From Salimicrobium flavidum (lineage in GTDB: Bacteria; Bacillota; Bacilli; Bacillales; Halobacillaceae), in the NCBI RefSeq assembly GCF_900156645.1, contig NZ_FTOC01000003.1:248001-312000 (forward strand): a stretch of 64,000 nt of DNA, read 5' to 3'. The notes under the pieces were generated by a model. That model was given only the letters and a program-made list of their open reading frames with translations, did no database searches and had not been told where the DNA came from. Made by a program: the position numbers and the translations under genes. Shown here in pieces: positions 45,501-57,457 of this stretch (positions within the stretch are counted from its first letter, which is position 1; the number at the start of each line of letters is the position of its first letter).

Positions 45501-45848
45501 ATGAATGGAAATTCGATCATGATCGTGGAAGGAATCACGGACAAAAAGCATATATCGAAGATGCTCGATCAGGCTTTGGAAATCATCTGTACTCACGGAA
45601 CACTCGGGGTAGAGCGGATGGAGGAGCTCATTCTCGATTATGAGCTGGATCACCGCCCCGTTTATATTCTCGTAGATGAAGACTATTCCGGATATAAGCT
45701 GCGTGAACAGTTCAAAGAGGAGCTTCCTCATGCCACGCACTTGTATATCAACAAAGCCTACAGGGAAGTAGCGGCCACGCCTGAACCGGAGCTGGCCCGG
45801 CTTCTTGCGAGCAATCGGTTTCACGTCAAGCCGATCTATATGATGTGA
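45501..45848 (+). CDS. yusF: TOPRIM-domain protein, YusF-like
   Basis: A 115-residue protein that consists mainly of a TOPRIM fold: acidic VEGITDKKH at the start and LVDEDYSG in the middle. ATG 45501, with AAGGTG upstream, is taken as start; the frame is open from 45459. TOPRIM proteins bind Mg2+ and nucleic acid, but this small family has no assigned reaction. Confidence 0.85.
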   Translation: MNGNSIMIVEGITDKKHISKMLDQALEIICTHGTLGVERMEELILDYELDHRPVYILVDEDYSGYKLREQFKEELPHATHLYINKAYREVAATPEPELARLLASNRFHVKPIYMM

Positions 45849-45858
45849 GGAGGTAAGT

Positions 45859-46164
45859 ATGAAGGAAGTGAAAGAAAGGAAAGTCCTGCCGGAAGTAGGA
45901 AGAGGCTATGTATTCATTTACAGTCCTTTCTGTGGTACGTGTCATCTCGCCCGGGAAATGCTCGATATCATCGAGAAGATGAAAGAGGAAGATATTTTCT
46001 ACGAAATGAATGCTTCCCTTTTCCCTGAATTCATGCAGGAGTATCAGGTGTCCAGTGTACCCTGCCTGCTCGTGTGGAAAGACGGGAAGATAGAGGAGAA
46101 AGTCTATGCTTTCGAATCGGTAACGAAGATATTCAATTTCATGAAAGAAAAAGAGAAGATATGA
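45859..46164 (+). CDS. yusE: thioredoxin-family protein, YusE-like
   Basis: A 101-residue thioredoxin-fold protein with the active-site CGTC (SPFCGTCHLA) and the cis-Pro loop SSVPCLLVW. ATG 45859 follows GAGGAGG, 10 bases after yusF, so they share a transcript. It is likely a cytosolic dithiol oxidoreductase. Confidence 0.88.
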   Translation: MKEVKERKVLPEVGRGYVFIYSPFCGTCHLAREMLDIIEKMKEEDIFYEMNASLFPEFMQEYQVSSVPCLLVWKDGKIEEKVYAFESVTKIFNFMKEKEKI

Positions 46165-46166
46165 CG

Positions 46167-46206
46167 AACCATCTGACCATTCGCTTCAAGGTGAGATGGT
46201 TTTTTG
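46167..46206 (+). terminator. terminator after yusE
   Basis: AACCATCT pairs with AGATGGTT, followed by TTTTTG. Confidence 0.8.
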
Positions 46207-46239
46207 TTTTTGGCTATGTTATCGTTCCTAATTGATTTT

Positions 46240-46345
46240 ATCTCTACGGGTGGAAGCTTGCCGTGGGCATGGCGAAAACTTCCCGTATCTCCCTCTGGTC
46301 GATATGGATGATTTTCCTTCCATGCTCATTCCGCAGGCGTCACCA
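46240..46345 (-). repeat. dispersed-repeat-like noncoding element
   Basis: Read on the minus strand it has GACGCCTGCGGAATGAGC ... GGCAAGCTTCCACCCGTAGA, which is close to the abundant noncoding repeats (GGCGACTCCTGCGGGAA...GGAAAGCTTCCACCC) seen in many Bacillaceae genomes. There is no coding capacity. The function of these repeats is unknown. Confidence 0.45.
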
Positions 46346-46413
46346 CCCTTCGTTCTGACATCAACAACAGGCTTTAACAGAACTTTGTTTTAATCTGAAC
46401 AACACTCATAATG

Positions 46414-46458
46414 AAAAAACGTTGCGTTCGCCCGTGAATGTCGGCTGCGAACGCAACG
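46414..46458 (-). terminator. terminator of the minus-strand thioredoxin-like gene
   Basis: CGTTGCGTTCG pairs with CGAACGCAACG with a loop of 17 bases; on the minus strand it is followed by six T. Confidence 0.85.
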
Positions 46459-46474
46459 AGTGGATTCTAAATGC

Positions 46475-46888
46475 TCAGACTGCTTCTCCGACAGCTTTCA
46501 TGATTTCCATGAACGAAGCGTCATCCCCGAAATGGTGAAGAATCTCTCCATCTGGGGAGATGATTACCGTCGTCGGCACGCCGGTGCAGCCGAATCGATC
46601 ATAGACGGCGGTACCATCATCTTCAAGGGTCGGCTGTGTCAGGAATTTCTCTTTATATGCTACAGCTGCCTCCCGTTCACCTTCACGACCGGCCACATTG
46701 ATTGTCAGCATTTCTACGTCATTTGTGTTCAAGGAAGAGAAAAGTTGCTCTTTCTTAGGCATATCCACTGCTGAATCGGGACACCAGGAGGTCCAGAATG
46801 TCAGGATAATGAGTTTCCCCGGCTTCTCCGGGAGAGTATAGCTATCATTTTCGGTCAAATATGGTAGGGTGAATACAGGTGCTTTCAT
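46475..46888 (-). CDS. TlpA/AhpC-like thioredoxin-fold protein with a single active-site Cys
   Basis: A 137-residue protein of the TlpA/ResA-like family. The active site reads WCPDS, so only the first Cys is left of the usual WCxxC; cis-Pro is in GVPTTVIISP. There is no signal peptide, unlike ResA or StoA, so the protein should stay in the cytosol. With one Cys it cannot act as a disulfide donor in the normal way and may work as a peroxidase-like or glutathione/bacillithiol-linked protein. Its start codon is followed upstream by GAACC and the divergent SAM riboswitch region. Confidence 0.8.
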   Translation of the reverse strand: MKAPVFTLPYLTENDSYTLPEKPGKLIILTFWTSWCPDSAVDMPKKEQLFSSLNTNDVEMLTINVAGREGEREAAVAYKEKFLTQPTLEDDGTAVYDRFGCTGVPTTVIISPDGEILHHFGDDASFMEIMKAVGEAV

Positions 46889-47020
46889 GGTTATCGGTTC
46901 CTTTCTGAATGTAATTCTGAAAAAATCGTAACATATGGATTCATTTTATTGAAGTTTATTGACATCTCTACATTACAGTGCTAAAATCCATCATATCGCT
47001 TTAAAAAAGAATAAACGAAT

Positions 47021-47137
47021 ATCTCTTATCCAGAGAGGTGGAGGGACTGGCCCTATGAAACCCGGCAACCGTTAAACATTTTTGTTTAAAATGGTGCCAA
47101 ATCCTACAGAGCATTCGGCTCTGATAGATGAGAGAAC
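47021..47137 (+). ncRNA. SAM-I riboswitch (S-box)
   Basis: The S-box core is present: ATCTCTTATCCAGAGAGGTG, then GGAGGGACTGGCCCTATGAA, CCCGGCAACC, TGGTGCCAA and TCCTACAGAG. The P1 closing strand is GATGAGAGA (47127-47135). It controls metNIQ, the methionine ABC importer, and shuts it off when SAM is high. Confidence 0.96.
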
Positions 47138-47156
47138 AGAATCGATTATTGATACG

Positions 47157-47188
47157 AACCTTTCTGTTCTCACAACAGGGAGGTTTTT
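47157..47188 (+). terminator. riboswitch-controlled terminator of metNIQ
   Basis: AACCTTTCTGTT pairs with AACAGGGAGGTT around CTCAC, with six T after it. The sequence GAGAACAGAA at 47131-47140 can compete as antiterminator. Confidence 0.92.
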
Positions 47189-47273
47189 TGTGTATTCAAT
47201 AGGCGTAAGTAAGTCGTAAGAGGCGGTCGTATAATCAAAACCGCCATTCTTGCAGTCATCAGGAGGAAAAACT

Positions 47274-48299
47274 ATGATTTCGATCAAAGGTCTGTCCAAA
47301 GTTTTCAAAACGAAAGATCAGGATGTACAGGCCGTCGATAATCTGGATGCCGTCATCGAATCCGGAGAAATCTTCGGTGTCATCGGCTACAGCGGGGCCG
47401 GTAAAAGTACATTCATTCGCCTGCTGAATCGTCTGGAAGACCCGAGCGGGGGGACGATCGACATCGACAATCAGGAGATCTCCTCCTTGTCGAAAAAAGA
47501 ACTCCGCCTGGCTCGCCAGGAGATGGGGATGATCTTCCAGCATTTCAATCTGTTGTGGTCCCGAACCGTCGAGGAAAACATTGCGTTTCCTCTCGAAATT
47601 GCCGGGATGCCGAAAGAAGAAAGGAAAAAACGTGTCGATGAGCTGATCGAACTCGTAGGGCTCACCGGCCGAGGGAGTTCCTACCCTTCCCAGTTGAGCG
47701 GGGGACAGAAGCAGCGTGTAGGTATCGCAAGATCTCTTGCGAACCGCCCGAAAGTGCTTCTGTGTGATGAAGCGACTTCCGCTCTCGACCCTGAGACGAC
47801 GGATTCGATTCTCGATCTGCTTGTCGATATCAACGCCAAGCTCGGTCTTACCATCGTACTCATCACTCACGAGATGCACGTCATCCGTAAGATCTGTCAC
47901 CGGGTAGCCGTGATGGAAGGCGGTCGGATTGTCGAGGAGGGGGATGTTCTCGATGTCTTCCTGAGACCTCAGGAGAAAGTAACGAAGCGCTTCGTTGATC
48001 AGGTGATGGGGGACCCGGACAGGGAAGATTCACTGAACCTCATCAAGGAAAAATATCCGGTCGGTGAAGTGGCGCAGTTCCACTTCGTCGGCGAACGCAC
48101 CCACCAGGCATTGATCAGTGAAGTGTCCCGGAAGTTCCAGGTGGATGTCAACGTACTGCACGGCAAAATCACCCAGACCCAAAAGGGAGCCTACGGGACC
48201 CTCATCGTTCATCTGGAAGGGGAAAAGGAAGAAATCGACCGTGCGCTCGAATTTGTGAAAGAAACGTCCGTAGAAGTGGAGGTGGCGCCAAATGTTTGA
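47274..48299 (+). CDS. metN: methionine ABC transporter ATP-binding protein
   Basis: A 341-residue ABC ATPase of the methionine importer. Walker A is GYSGAGKST, the signature LSGGQKQRVGIARSL, Walker B VLLCDEATSALDPET, and the C-terminal NIL domain (about residues 260-341) that binds methionine in this family. ATG 47274 follows CAGGAGGAA; the frame is open from 47250. It overlaps metI by eight bases. Confidence 0.97.
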   Translation: MISIKGLSKVFKTKDQDVQAVDNLDAVIESGEIFGVIGYSGAGKSTFIRLLNRLEDPSGGTIDIDNQEISSLSKKELRLARQEMGMIFQHFNLLWSRTVEENIAFPLEIAGMPKEERKKRVDELIELVGLTGRGSSYPSQLSGGQKQRVGIARSLANRPKVLLCDEATSALDPETTDSILDLLVDINAKLGLTIVLITHEMHVIRKICHRVAVMEGGRIVEEGDVLDVFLRPQEKVTKRFVDQVMGDPDREDSLNLIKEKYPVGEVAQFHFVGERTHQALISEVSRKFQVDVNVLHGKITQTQKGAYGTLIVHLEGEKEEIDRALEFVKETSVEVEVAPNV

Positions 48300-48960
48300 A
48301 CAGTTATTTCCGAACGTCCGGGTAGAGGACATGATTACAGCTACAAATGAGACGCTCTTCATGACGTTCTTCTCGGTGCTTGGAACCTTCATTTTCGGAT
48401 TGATATTAGGACTGCTTCTTTATCTGACAGGACCCGGGGGGATTTGGCAGAATAAAATTGCGAACTGGATCACGGCTTCCTTAGTGAACGTGTTCCGTGC
48501 CATTCCTTTTATTATTCTTATCTTATTATTGTTCCCTTTCACAGATTTTCTGGTAGGAACGATACGAGGACCGGAAGCGGCACTTCCGGCACTGATCATC
48601 GGTGGGGCACCGTTCTATGCCCGGCTTGTAGAAATAGCACTTAAAGAGGTGGATAAAGGCGTCATCGAAGCTGCCAAAGCGATGGGGGCAAAATATCGTA
48701 CGATCATATTCAAGGTATTGCTTCCTGAATCAACACCGGCGCTTATCTCAGGGCTTACTGTGACCGCGATTGCGTTGATCAGTTATACAGCGGTAGCCGG
48801 AGTCATCGGTGCAGGCGGACTCGGAGATTTCGCTTACTTTTACGGATTCCAGCGATCCAACTTCGACGTCGTATTCATGTGCACCGTGCTTATTGTGATC
48901 ATTGTGTTTATTTTCCAATTCATCGGGGACTTCGCTTCCCGCAAATTGGATAAAAGATAA
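48292..48960 (+). CDS. metI: methionine ABC transporter permease
   Basis: A 222-residue permease with five membrane segments and the EAA-type loop (EAAKAMGAKYRTIIFKVLLPES) that contacts MetN. Confidence 0.96.
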   Translation: MFEQLFPNVRVEDMITATNETLFMTFFSVLGTFIFGLILGLLLYLTGPGGIWQNKIANWITASLVNVFRAIPFIILILLLFPFTDFLVGTIRGPEAALPALIIGGAPFYARLVEIALKEVDKGVIEAAKAMGAKYRTIIFKVLLPESTPALISGLTVTAIALISYTAVAGVIGAGGLGDFAYFYGFQRSNFDVVFMCTVLIVIIVFIFQFIGDFASRKLDKR

Positions 48961-48989
48961 AAATTTATTGTAAAAAAGGAGAAATTAAC

Positions 48990-49874
48990 ATGAGAAAGTT
49001 TTTGCTGACATTAGCTACGATCGCACTTATTACACTACTCGCGGCTTGCGGGTCTTCTGAAGAGGGTTCTTCTTCGGAAGATAGCGATTCAGACTCCGGT
49101 GATTCTGGTGGGGAAGCTAGCGAAGAAACATCCGAAATCACTGTCGGTGCAACCAGCGTGCCGCACGCAGAAATATTGACGGAAGCTCAGCCGCTTCTTG
49201 AAGAAGAAGGCATCACCCTTAACATTGAAGAATACCAGGATTATGTATTACCAAACCGTGATCTATCGGAAGGTACTATCGATGCCAACTACTTCCAGCA
49301 CATTCCTTATTTGAATAATCAAATGGAGGAAAATGGATATGACTTTGCCAATCTTGGAGGTATTCACATCGAACCGATGGGTATCTATTCCAAAGGGATC
49401 GAAAGCATCGAAGACGTCGAAGAAGGTACAACTGTATTGATGAGTCGTTCTGTGTCCGACCATGGCCGTATCCTTTCTCTACTTCAGGATGAAGGGCTTA
49501 TAGAAATTGATCCGGAGGTGGATCCAGTAGACGCTCAGCTTGAAGACGTAGTGGAAAACCCGAAAAATCTTGAGTTCGATGCAGGTATCGAAGCAGCTCT
49601 ACTTCCGGAGAACTACGAACGTGAAGAAAACGCTCTTGTTGCAATCAACACAAACTATGCTATCCAGGCAGGTCTGAGTCCGAGTGAAGATTCCCTTATT
49701 CTCGAAGAAACCGACTCTCCTTATGCAAACGTGATTGCAACGCAAAGTGAAAATGAAGATAACGAAGCATTGAATACACTTGTAGAAGTGCTTCGCTCCG
49801 ATGAAATCCAGACATTTATGGAAGAACAATACGAAGGAGCTGTCGTGCCGGTTGATGGACAGGACAGTGAATAA
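48990..49874 (+). CDS. metQ: methionine-binding lipoprotein
   Basis: A 294-residue NLPA-family substrate-binding protein with signal peptide and lipobox LAAC (Cys20). An acidic Ser-Glu-Asp linker separates the anchor from the binding domain, as often seen in halotolerant bacteria. It binds D- or L-methionine outside the membrane. Last gene of metNIQ. Confidence 0.95.
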   Translation: MRKFLLTLATIALITLLAACGSSEEGSSSEDSDSDSGDSGGEASEETSEITVGATSVPHAEILTEAQPLLEEEGITLNIEEYQDYVLPNRDLSEGTIDANYFQHIPYLNNQMEENGYDFANLGGIHIEPMGIYSKGIESIEDVEEGTTVLMSRSVSDHGRILSLLQDEGLIEIDPEVDPVDAQLEDVVENPKNLEFDAGIEAALLPENYEREENALVAINTNYAIQAGLSPSEDSLILEETDSPYANVIATQSENEDNEALNTLVEVLRSDEIQTFMEEQYEGAVVPVDGQDSE

Positions 49875-49879
49875 TTTGA

Positions 49880-49919
49880 AAAAAGCACTCATCCCGATAA
49901 CGGGATGAGTGCTTTTTTC
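49880..49919 (+). terminator. metNIQ terminator
   Basis: AAAAAAGCACTCATCCCG pairs with CGGGATGAGTGCTTTTTT around ATAA. The following stretch, 49920-50135, has no gene; TATAAT at 50101 may serve the next small gene. Confidence 0.92.
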
Positions 49920-50135
49920 ATGTTTCAACGAAAAATAGAGGGGAAATATGCAATTACAGACAATGAAGGAGCATAAGGAAGGAAGAAGGATTAATTATAT
50001 CAATGTGATATTTGAGCATGTACAGAAGTGAATAACTATAAATAATGCTGAATAATCATTGAATTTACGCTTTTGTTTTCTTTTTCATTTGTGCTATTCT
50101 TATAATTGTAAATTTTCTGAAAGGGTGGATTTATT

Positions 50136-50324
50136 ATTAGTGACAATTTGGGTTTAAACTACACGACTGAAATGGAAAAAGGAATGTTTCAGGCGCATGA
50201 CATCGGTTTCGAGGAATATGGAAGAAAGTTGGATACCCAGATTAATGTAGAGAAGAAACGTAATCAGGAATATGAGAAAAGCAAGAAAATACATTCTGAA
50301 ATGGAACGACTACTCCATAGATGA
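50136..50324 (+). CDS. small charged protein with a non-standard start
   Basis: An open frame that ends at TGA 50322-50324 and begins after a TGA at 50118. Between them there is no ATG or GTG; AAGGGTGG at 50121-50128 is well placed for ATT at 50136, and the first TTG (50148) is too far away. From ATT it makes about 62 residues (SDNLGLNYTTEMEKG...YEKSKKIHSEMERLLHR), polar and helical. It may be a real small gene with ATT start. Confidence 0.45.
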   Translation: MSDNLGLNYTTEMEKGMFQAHDIGFEEYGRKLDTQINVEKKRNQEYEKSKKIHSEMERLLHR

Positions 50325-50410
50325 TGAGTAATACCACCTCTCCCTTGCAGGAGGGTGTATGGAAATAAAAACGTAAGCGCCCGTATAGCCATGGACGCAC
50401 GAATTGAAAG

Positions 50411-50459
50411 AAATCCGGCGGAAGAGACGATTTTTCTTCCCGCCGGATTTCTTTTTGTT
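50411..50459 (+). terminator. strong terminator before suf
   Basis: AAATCCGGCGGGAAG pairs with its complement CTTCCCGCCGGATTT around a 14-base loop, followed by CTTTTTGTTTT. The upstream 50337-50410 stretch has GGAGGG and no frame; it might be a short RNA. Confidence 0.82.
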
Positions 50460-50739
50460 TTCTTATCCGTGAAGGCTCCAAGGTGGCCAGTGCAGCTCCT
50501 CAGTCACAGGAGATTTTCAATTCGGTCATTTCCTATCAATAAGAAAGGTGGATGGCTTTAGTATGCTACCTGTTATTTGTTATAATAGAAAGTGGTGCAA
50601 ACGGTAGTGAGACAGGAAGGAAAAAGTTGATATCAGCTTTGAAATGATTTAAGATTGTAATGAGAATAAATTGAGAATGGTTTTAAATCAGCGAACCATG
50701 CACCCAATAATTAATTACAATACACAGGAGGTATTATAC

Positions 50740-51522
50740 ATGGCAGGATCAACACTTGAAATCAAAGATCTTCATGTCGAAATCGAAGGTCTCGAAATTC
50801 TAAAAGGTGTCAACCTAACGATCAACGGTGGAGAATTCCACGCAGTAATGGGACCGAACGGAACAGGTAAATCTACACTGGCTTCTGCGGTTATGGGACA
50901 CCCTAAGTATGAAGTAACACAAGGGGAGATACTCCTCGACGGGGAAAACGTTCTTGAAATGGAAGTAGACGAACGTGCGCAGGCAGGTTTGTTCCTCGCT
51001 ATGCAATATCCGAGTGAAATCAGCGGTGTCACGAACTCCGATTTCCTCCGTTCCGCTATCAACTCCCGTCGTGAAGAAGGCGACGAAATTTCTCTTATGA
51101 AGTTCATCAAACAGATGGACGCTAAGATGGATACGCTTGATATCGATAAAAACATGGCTCAGCGTTATCTTAACGAAGGGTTCTCCGGTGGCGAGAAGAA
51201 ACGTAACGAAATCCTTCAGCTGATGAATATCGAGCCATCAATCGCCATCCTTGACGAAATCGACTCCGGTCTTGATATCGACGCTTTGAAAGTAGTTGCA
51301 AAAGGCATCAACGAAATGCGCGATGACAAATTCGGTTGCCTGATCATTACTCACTATCAGCGTCTTCTGAACTATATCACTCCGGACCAGGTCCACGTGA
51401 TGATGCAGGGACGTATCGTGAAAACAGGCGGACCTGAACTGGCTCAGCGCCTCGAAGAAGAAGGCTATGACTGGATCAAAGAAGAGCTTGGAATCGAAGA
51501 CGAAACAATCGGCGCTAAATAA
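50740..51522 (+). CDS. sufC: Fe-S cluster assembly ATPase
   Basis: A 260-residue ABC ATPase of the SUF system. Walker A GPNGTGKST, signature FSGGEKKRNEILQLM, Walker B IAILDEIDSGLDIDAL. With SufB and SufD it forms the scaffold complex. ATG 50740 follows CAGGAGGTAT; the upstream in-frame codons are unlikely. First gene of sufCDSUB, the Bacillus order. Confidence 0.97.
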   Translation: MAGSTLEIKDLHVEIEGLEILKGVNLTINGGEFHAVMGPNGTGKSTLASAVMGHPKYEVTQGEILLDGENVLEMEVDERAQAGLFLAMQYPSEISGVTNSDFLRSAINSRREEGDEISLMKFIKQMDAKMDTLDIDKNMAQRYLNEGFSGGEKKRNEILQLMNIEPSIAILDEIDSGLDIDALKVVAKGINEMRDDKFGCLIITHYQRLLNYITPDQVHVMMQGRIVKTGGPELAQRLEEEGYDWIKEELGIEDETIGAK

Positions 51523-51543
51523 TCGAAGGTTAGGAGGGATCTC

Positions 51544-54504
<2,961 letters not shown>

Positions 54505-54537
54505 GTCGATGGGTTAATAAATAAGGAGGTATGTAAC

Positions 54538-55935
54538 ATGGCTAAGAAAGCTCCAGAAATGGAAGATTATAAATATGGCTTTCACGATAAGGACGTATCC
54601 GTTTACCGTACCGAAAAAGGTCTTACAGAGCAGGTTGTAAAAGATATTTCCGCACGTAAGAATGAGCCTGAGTGGATGCTTAACTACCGCTTGAAGTCTC
54701 TTGAAGTGTTCTATAAGAAACCGATGCCTCAGTGGGGCGGCGACTTGTCCGAACTTAACTTCGACGACATTACGTATTACGTGAAGCCTTCTGAGAATAC
54801 AGAGCGTTCCTGGGATGAAGTTCCACAGGAGATCAAAGACACCTTCGATCGTCTCGGTATTCCGGAAGCAGAGCAGCAATATCTTGCCGGTGTATCCGCA
54901 CAGTACGAATCCGAAGTTGTCTATCACAACATGCAGGAAGACCTCGAGAACCTCGGTGTCATTTTCAAAGACTCCGATACAGCGCTTCGTGAGAACGAAG
55001 ATCTGTTCCGCCAGTATTTCGCAAAATCGATTCCGAACTCCGACAACAAGTTCGCGGCATTGAACTCGGCAGTATGGTCCGGCGGTTCATTCATCTATGT
55101 ACCGAAGAATACAAAAGTGGACACACCGCTTCAGGCCTATTTCCGTATCAACTCCGAGAACATGGGTCAGTTCGAGCGTACACTGATCATTGCGGATGAA
55201 GGATCTTCCGTACACTACGTGGAAGGTTGTACTGCACCGACGTACTCTTCCAGTTCCCTGCACAGTGCGGTCGTTGAAATCTTTGTCAAAAAAGATGCGT
55301 ACTGCCGTTATACAACGATCCAGAACTGGGCGAACAACGTCTACAACCTGGTAACAAAACGTGCCGTAGCTGAAGAGAACGCATCGATGGAATGGGTAGA
55401 CGGGAACCTCGGTTCCAAACTTACCATGAAGTATCCATCTGTTCTTCTAACTGGTGAAGGTGCACGTGGTCATACACTATCCATCGCTCTTGCCGGCGCA
55501 GGCCAGCACCAGGATGCCGGTGCGAAAATGCACCACCTGGCACCGAACACGTCCTCGAGTATCGTTTCCAAGTCCATCTCCAAAAACGGTGGTAAGGTAA
55601 CGTACCGTGGTATTGTACAGTTCGGTAAGAAAGCGGACGGCGCCCGCTCGAACATCGAGTGTGACACGCTGATCATGGATAACGAATCCACATCCGATAC
55701 GATTCCGTACAACGAAATCATGAACGAAAACATCTCTCTCGAGCACGAAGCGAAAGTTTCGAAAGTCTCCGAAGAGCAGTTGTTCTATCTCATGAGTCGT
55801 GGTCTTTCCGAAGAAGAAGCGACAGAAATGATCGTAATGGGCTTCATCGAGCCATTCACAAAAGAACTTCCAATGGAATATGCGGTAGAAATGAACCGTC
55901 TTATCAAATTCGAGATGGAAGGTTCTATCGGTTAA
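54538..55935 (+). CDS. sufB: Fe-S cluster assembly protein SufB
   Basis: A 465-residue scaffold protein on which the cluster is built with SufC and SufD. The SufB-type beta-helix and [20 protein letters not shown] motif with its Cys are present; this Cys and the downstream Glu/His residues are the cluster-assembly site. Last gene of the operon. Confidence 0.97.
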   Translation: MAKKAPEMEDYKYGFHDKDVSVYRTEKGLTEQVVKDISARKNEPEWMLNYRLKSLEVFYKKPMPQWGGDLSELNFDDITYYVKPSENTERSWDEVPQEIKDTFDRLGIPEAEQQYLAGVSAQYESEVVYHNMQEDLENLGVIFKDSDTALRENEDLFRQYFAKSIPNSDNKFAALNSAVWSGGSFIYVPKNTKVDTPLQAYFRINSENMGQFERTLIIADEGSSVHYVEGCTAPTYSSSSLHSAVVEIFVKKDAYCRYTTIQNWANNVYNLVTKRAVAEENASMEWVDGNLGSKLTMKYPSVLLTGEGARGHTLSIALAGAGQHQDAGAKMHHLAPNTSSSIVSKSISKNGGKVTYRGIVQFGKKADGARSNIECDTLIMDNESTSDTIPYNEIMNENISLEHEAKVSKVSEEQLFYLMSRGLSEEEATEMIVMGFIEPFTKELPMEYAVEMNRLIKFEMEGSIG

Positions 55936-55953
55936 GTTGTAATACTTTCATCT

Positions 55954-55997
55954 ATAGCGGAGTTGGGCTACATTTGCCTGACTCCGCTATTTTTTTA
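55954..55997 (+). terminator. suf operon terminator
   Basis: ATAGCGGAGT pairs with ACTCCGCTAT, then seven T. Confidence 0.88.
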
Positions 55998-56030
55998 TTC
56001 GGTAAAATTACTGTGAATATATCATGAAGC

Positions 56031-57400
56031 ATTTTGGCTCTCCCTAATCAAGTGTGCTTGACATTGAAAAAAGCAGAATCTTCCTCTAATGTTTAAGGTG
56101 ACGAAACCAAAACATCGATAGAGAGGAAGATCTGCTTGTACAAACAGTTTACTACAGATATCCTGCACCTACCAACCTTTACGTTGAATGATGAGGGAGA
56201 ACGCGTGGAAGATGGCTGGGTTCTTGGCGTCGAGCCGGGGCTGCAGAGTCATCTCTGCCCGTTGTGTTTCCAAGAGAGCATCAATCATGCCAGAAACAAG
56301 CATCGCATCCTGCGTCATGCCTCGATTTCCACCCAGGAAACCATCTATATCCGTGTCCCTGTCCATCGTCAGCGTTGTGAAGACTGCGGCATCACCTGGA
56401 CGGTCGAATGGCCGGAGATCCCGGTGCGTGGGAACGTGACGGTCCATTTCAAACAGATGATTGCCAAGAGAGGCATCGGTCAGTCCTTCGAGGCGGTGGC
56501 CCGGGAAATGGCTGTGCCGCCGTCGACCGTCGCTTCCTGGTTCTACACCTATGCGGAAGAAACGCTGGCCCGGCCGTCGGATTACGAAGCACCTCAAGCA
56601 TTATGTATGGACGAATTTGCCCACAAACGGGGGCACAGCTACAGTGTCGCTCTTCAGGACGCCCATACCGGCCACGTGTGGCAGACGCACCCTGGCAAGA
56701 GCCGGGCATGTATTCAGGAAGGGCTGCGCCGGTATCCGTTCCAGGCTCCGGAAGTGATCGTTACCGACCTGGCTCCCGGCATGGCACAGACCGTCCACGA
56801 GATATGGCCGGAGACAGCCATCGTCGTTGATAAGTTTCATGTGATCCAGCTGTTCACTCAAGCCCTGGATCGTGCGAGGAAGCTGGAGGGGAACAACGGG
56901 ACCAGCCACAAGAACATCAGGCATCAACGCAGGCTTTTGATGTCCCATCCCAAGCACCTGAAGAAAGAGGAAAAAGAGAATCTCCGCATCTGGCTTGGAG
57001 AGAATCCTGAATTGAAAAAGCAGTGGGTGGCGCTTCAGAAGTTCCGGGACGTATATCGTGCCAAAAGCTACAAGAAAGCGCAAAAAGCTCTCGAAGACTG
57101 GTGCAGCCACTATCTTTTCGAGGGAGCGAACGCAACGAAATCCATAGCGAAAACCACTCTGAAATGGAAACAGGAAATCCTGAATCACTTCATCTACCAG
57201 CTGACGAACGCCAGACTCGAAGGTACGAATAACCTGATCAAAACACTGAAACGTCGCAGTTATGGATGCCCAAATATGTATCATTTCGACCTCCGGATCC
57301 GTATGGAGTGTCGTCCTCCAGCTTAGAAATATAAAGGAATCATACGTTAGAGGAAGAAATCAACGCATTTCACTGTGGAGAACCTGTGGAGAACCAAAAT
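56031..57400 (+). mobile_element. ISL3-family insertion sequence
   Basis: Inverted ends: ATTTTGGCTCTCC at the left (56031) and GGAGAACCAAAAT at the right (57400). The inner right end contains a second GTGGAGAACC copy. No 8-base target duplication can be seen at these coordinates, so the outermost bases are uncertain. It is intact apart from that, lies between suf and the DUF2332 gene, and has relatives in the window (18607-18766). Confidence 0.8.
56136..57326 (+). CDS. ISL3-family transposase
   Basis: A 396-residue transposase, start TTG 56136 with GAGAGGAAG upstream. The N-terminal zinc-finger region (CPLCFQ, CEDCGITW) is followed by an HTH and the ISL3 DDE domain: CMDEFAHKRGHSYSV (first Asp), VDKFHVIQLF (second Asp) and the final Glu in NARLEGTNNLIKTLKRRSYG. 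It appears full length. Confidence 0.92.
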   Translation: MYKQFTTDILHLPTFTLNDEGERVEDGWVLGVEPGLQSHLCPLCFQESINHARNKHRILRHASISTQETIYIRVPVHRQRCEDCGITWTVEWPEIPVRGNVTVHFKQMIAKRGIGQSFEAVAREMAVPPSTVASWFYTYAEETLARPSDYEAPQALCMDEFAHKRGHSYSVALQDAHTGHVWQTHPGKSRACIQEGLRRYPFQAPEVIVTDLAPGMAQTVHEIWPETAIVVDKFHVIQLFTQALDRARKLEGNNGTSHKNIRHQRRLLMSHPKHLKKEEKENLRIWLGENPELKKQWVALQKFRDVYRAKSYKKAQKALEDWCSHYLFEGANATKSIAKTTLKWKQEILNHFIYQLTNARLEGTNNLIKTLKRRSYGCPNMYHFDLRIRMECRPPA

Positions 57401-57457
57401 TTACATAAAATTCAAGGTGTTGTAAAGTTACAGTATAGACGATAAGGGGGAAGAAGG

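Noticed and set aside
46460-46774. Plus-strand open frame opposite the TlpA-like gene
   Set aside because: It is the antisense shadow of the minus-strand thioredoxin-fold gene, which has clear motifs and a ribosome-binding site.
56169-57284. Several long frames on the minus strand of the ISL3 transposase
   Set aside because: They are shadows of a GC-rich coding region; the plus-strand frame carries the DDE motifs.
56023-57410. 8-base target duplication around the ISL3 element
   Set aside because: No matching 8-base direct repeat is found at either choice of outer boundary, so none is claimed.
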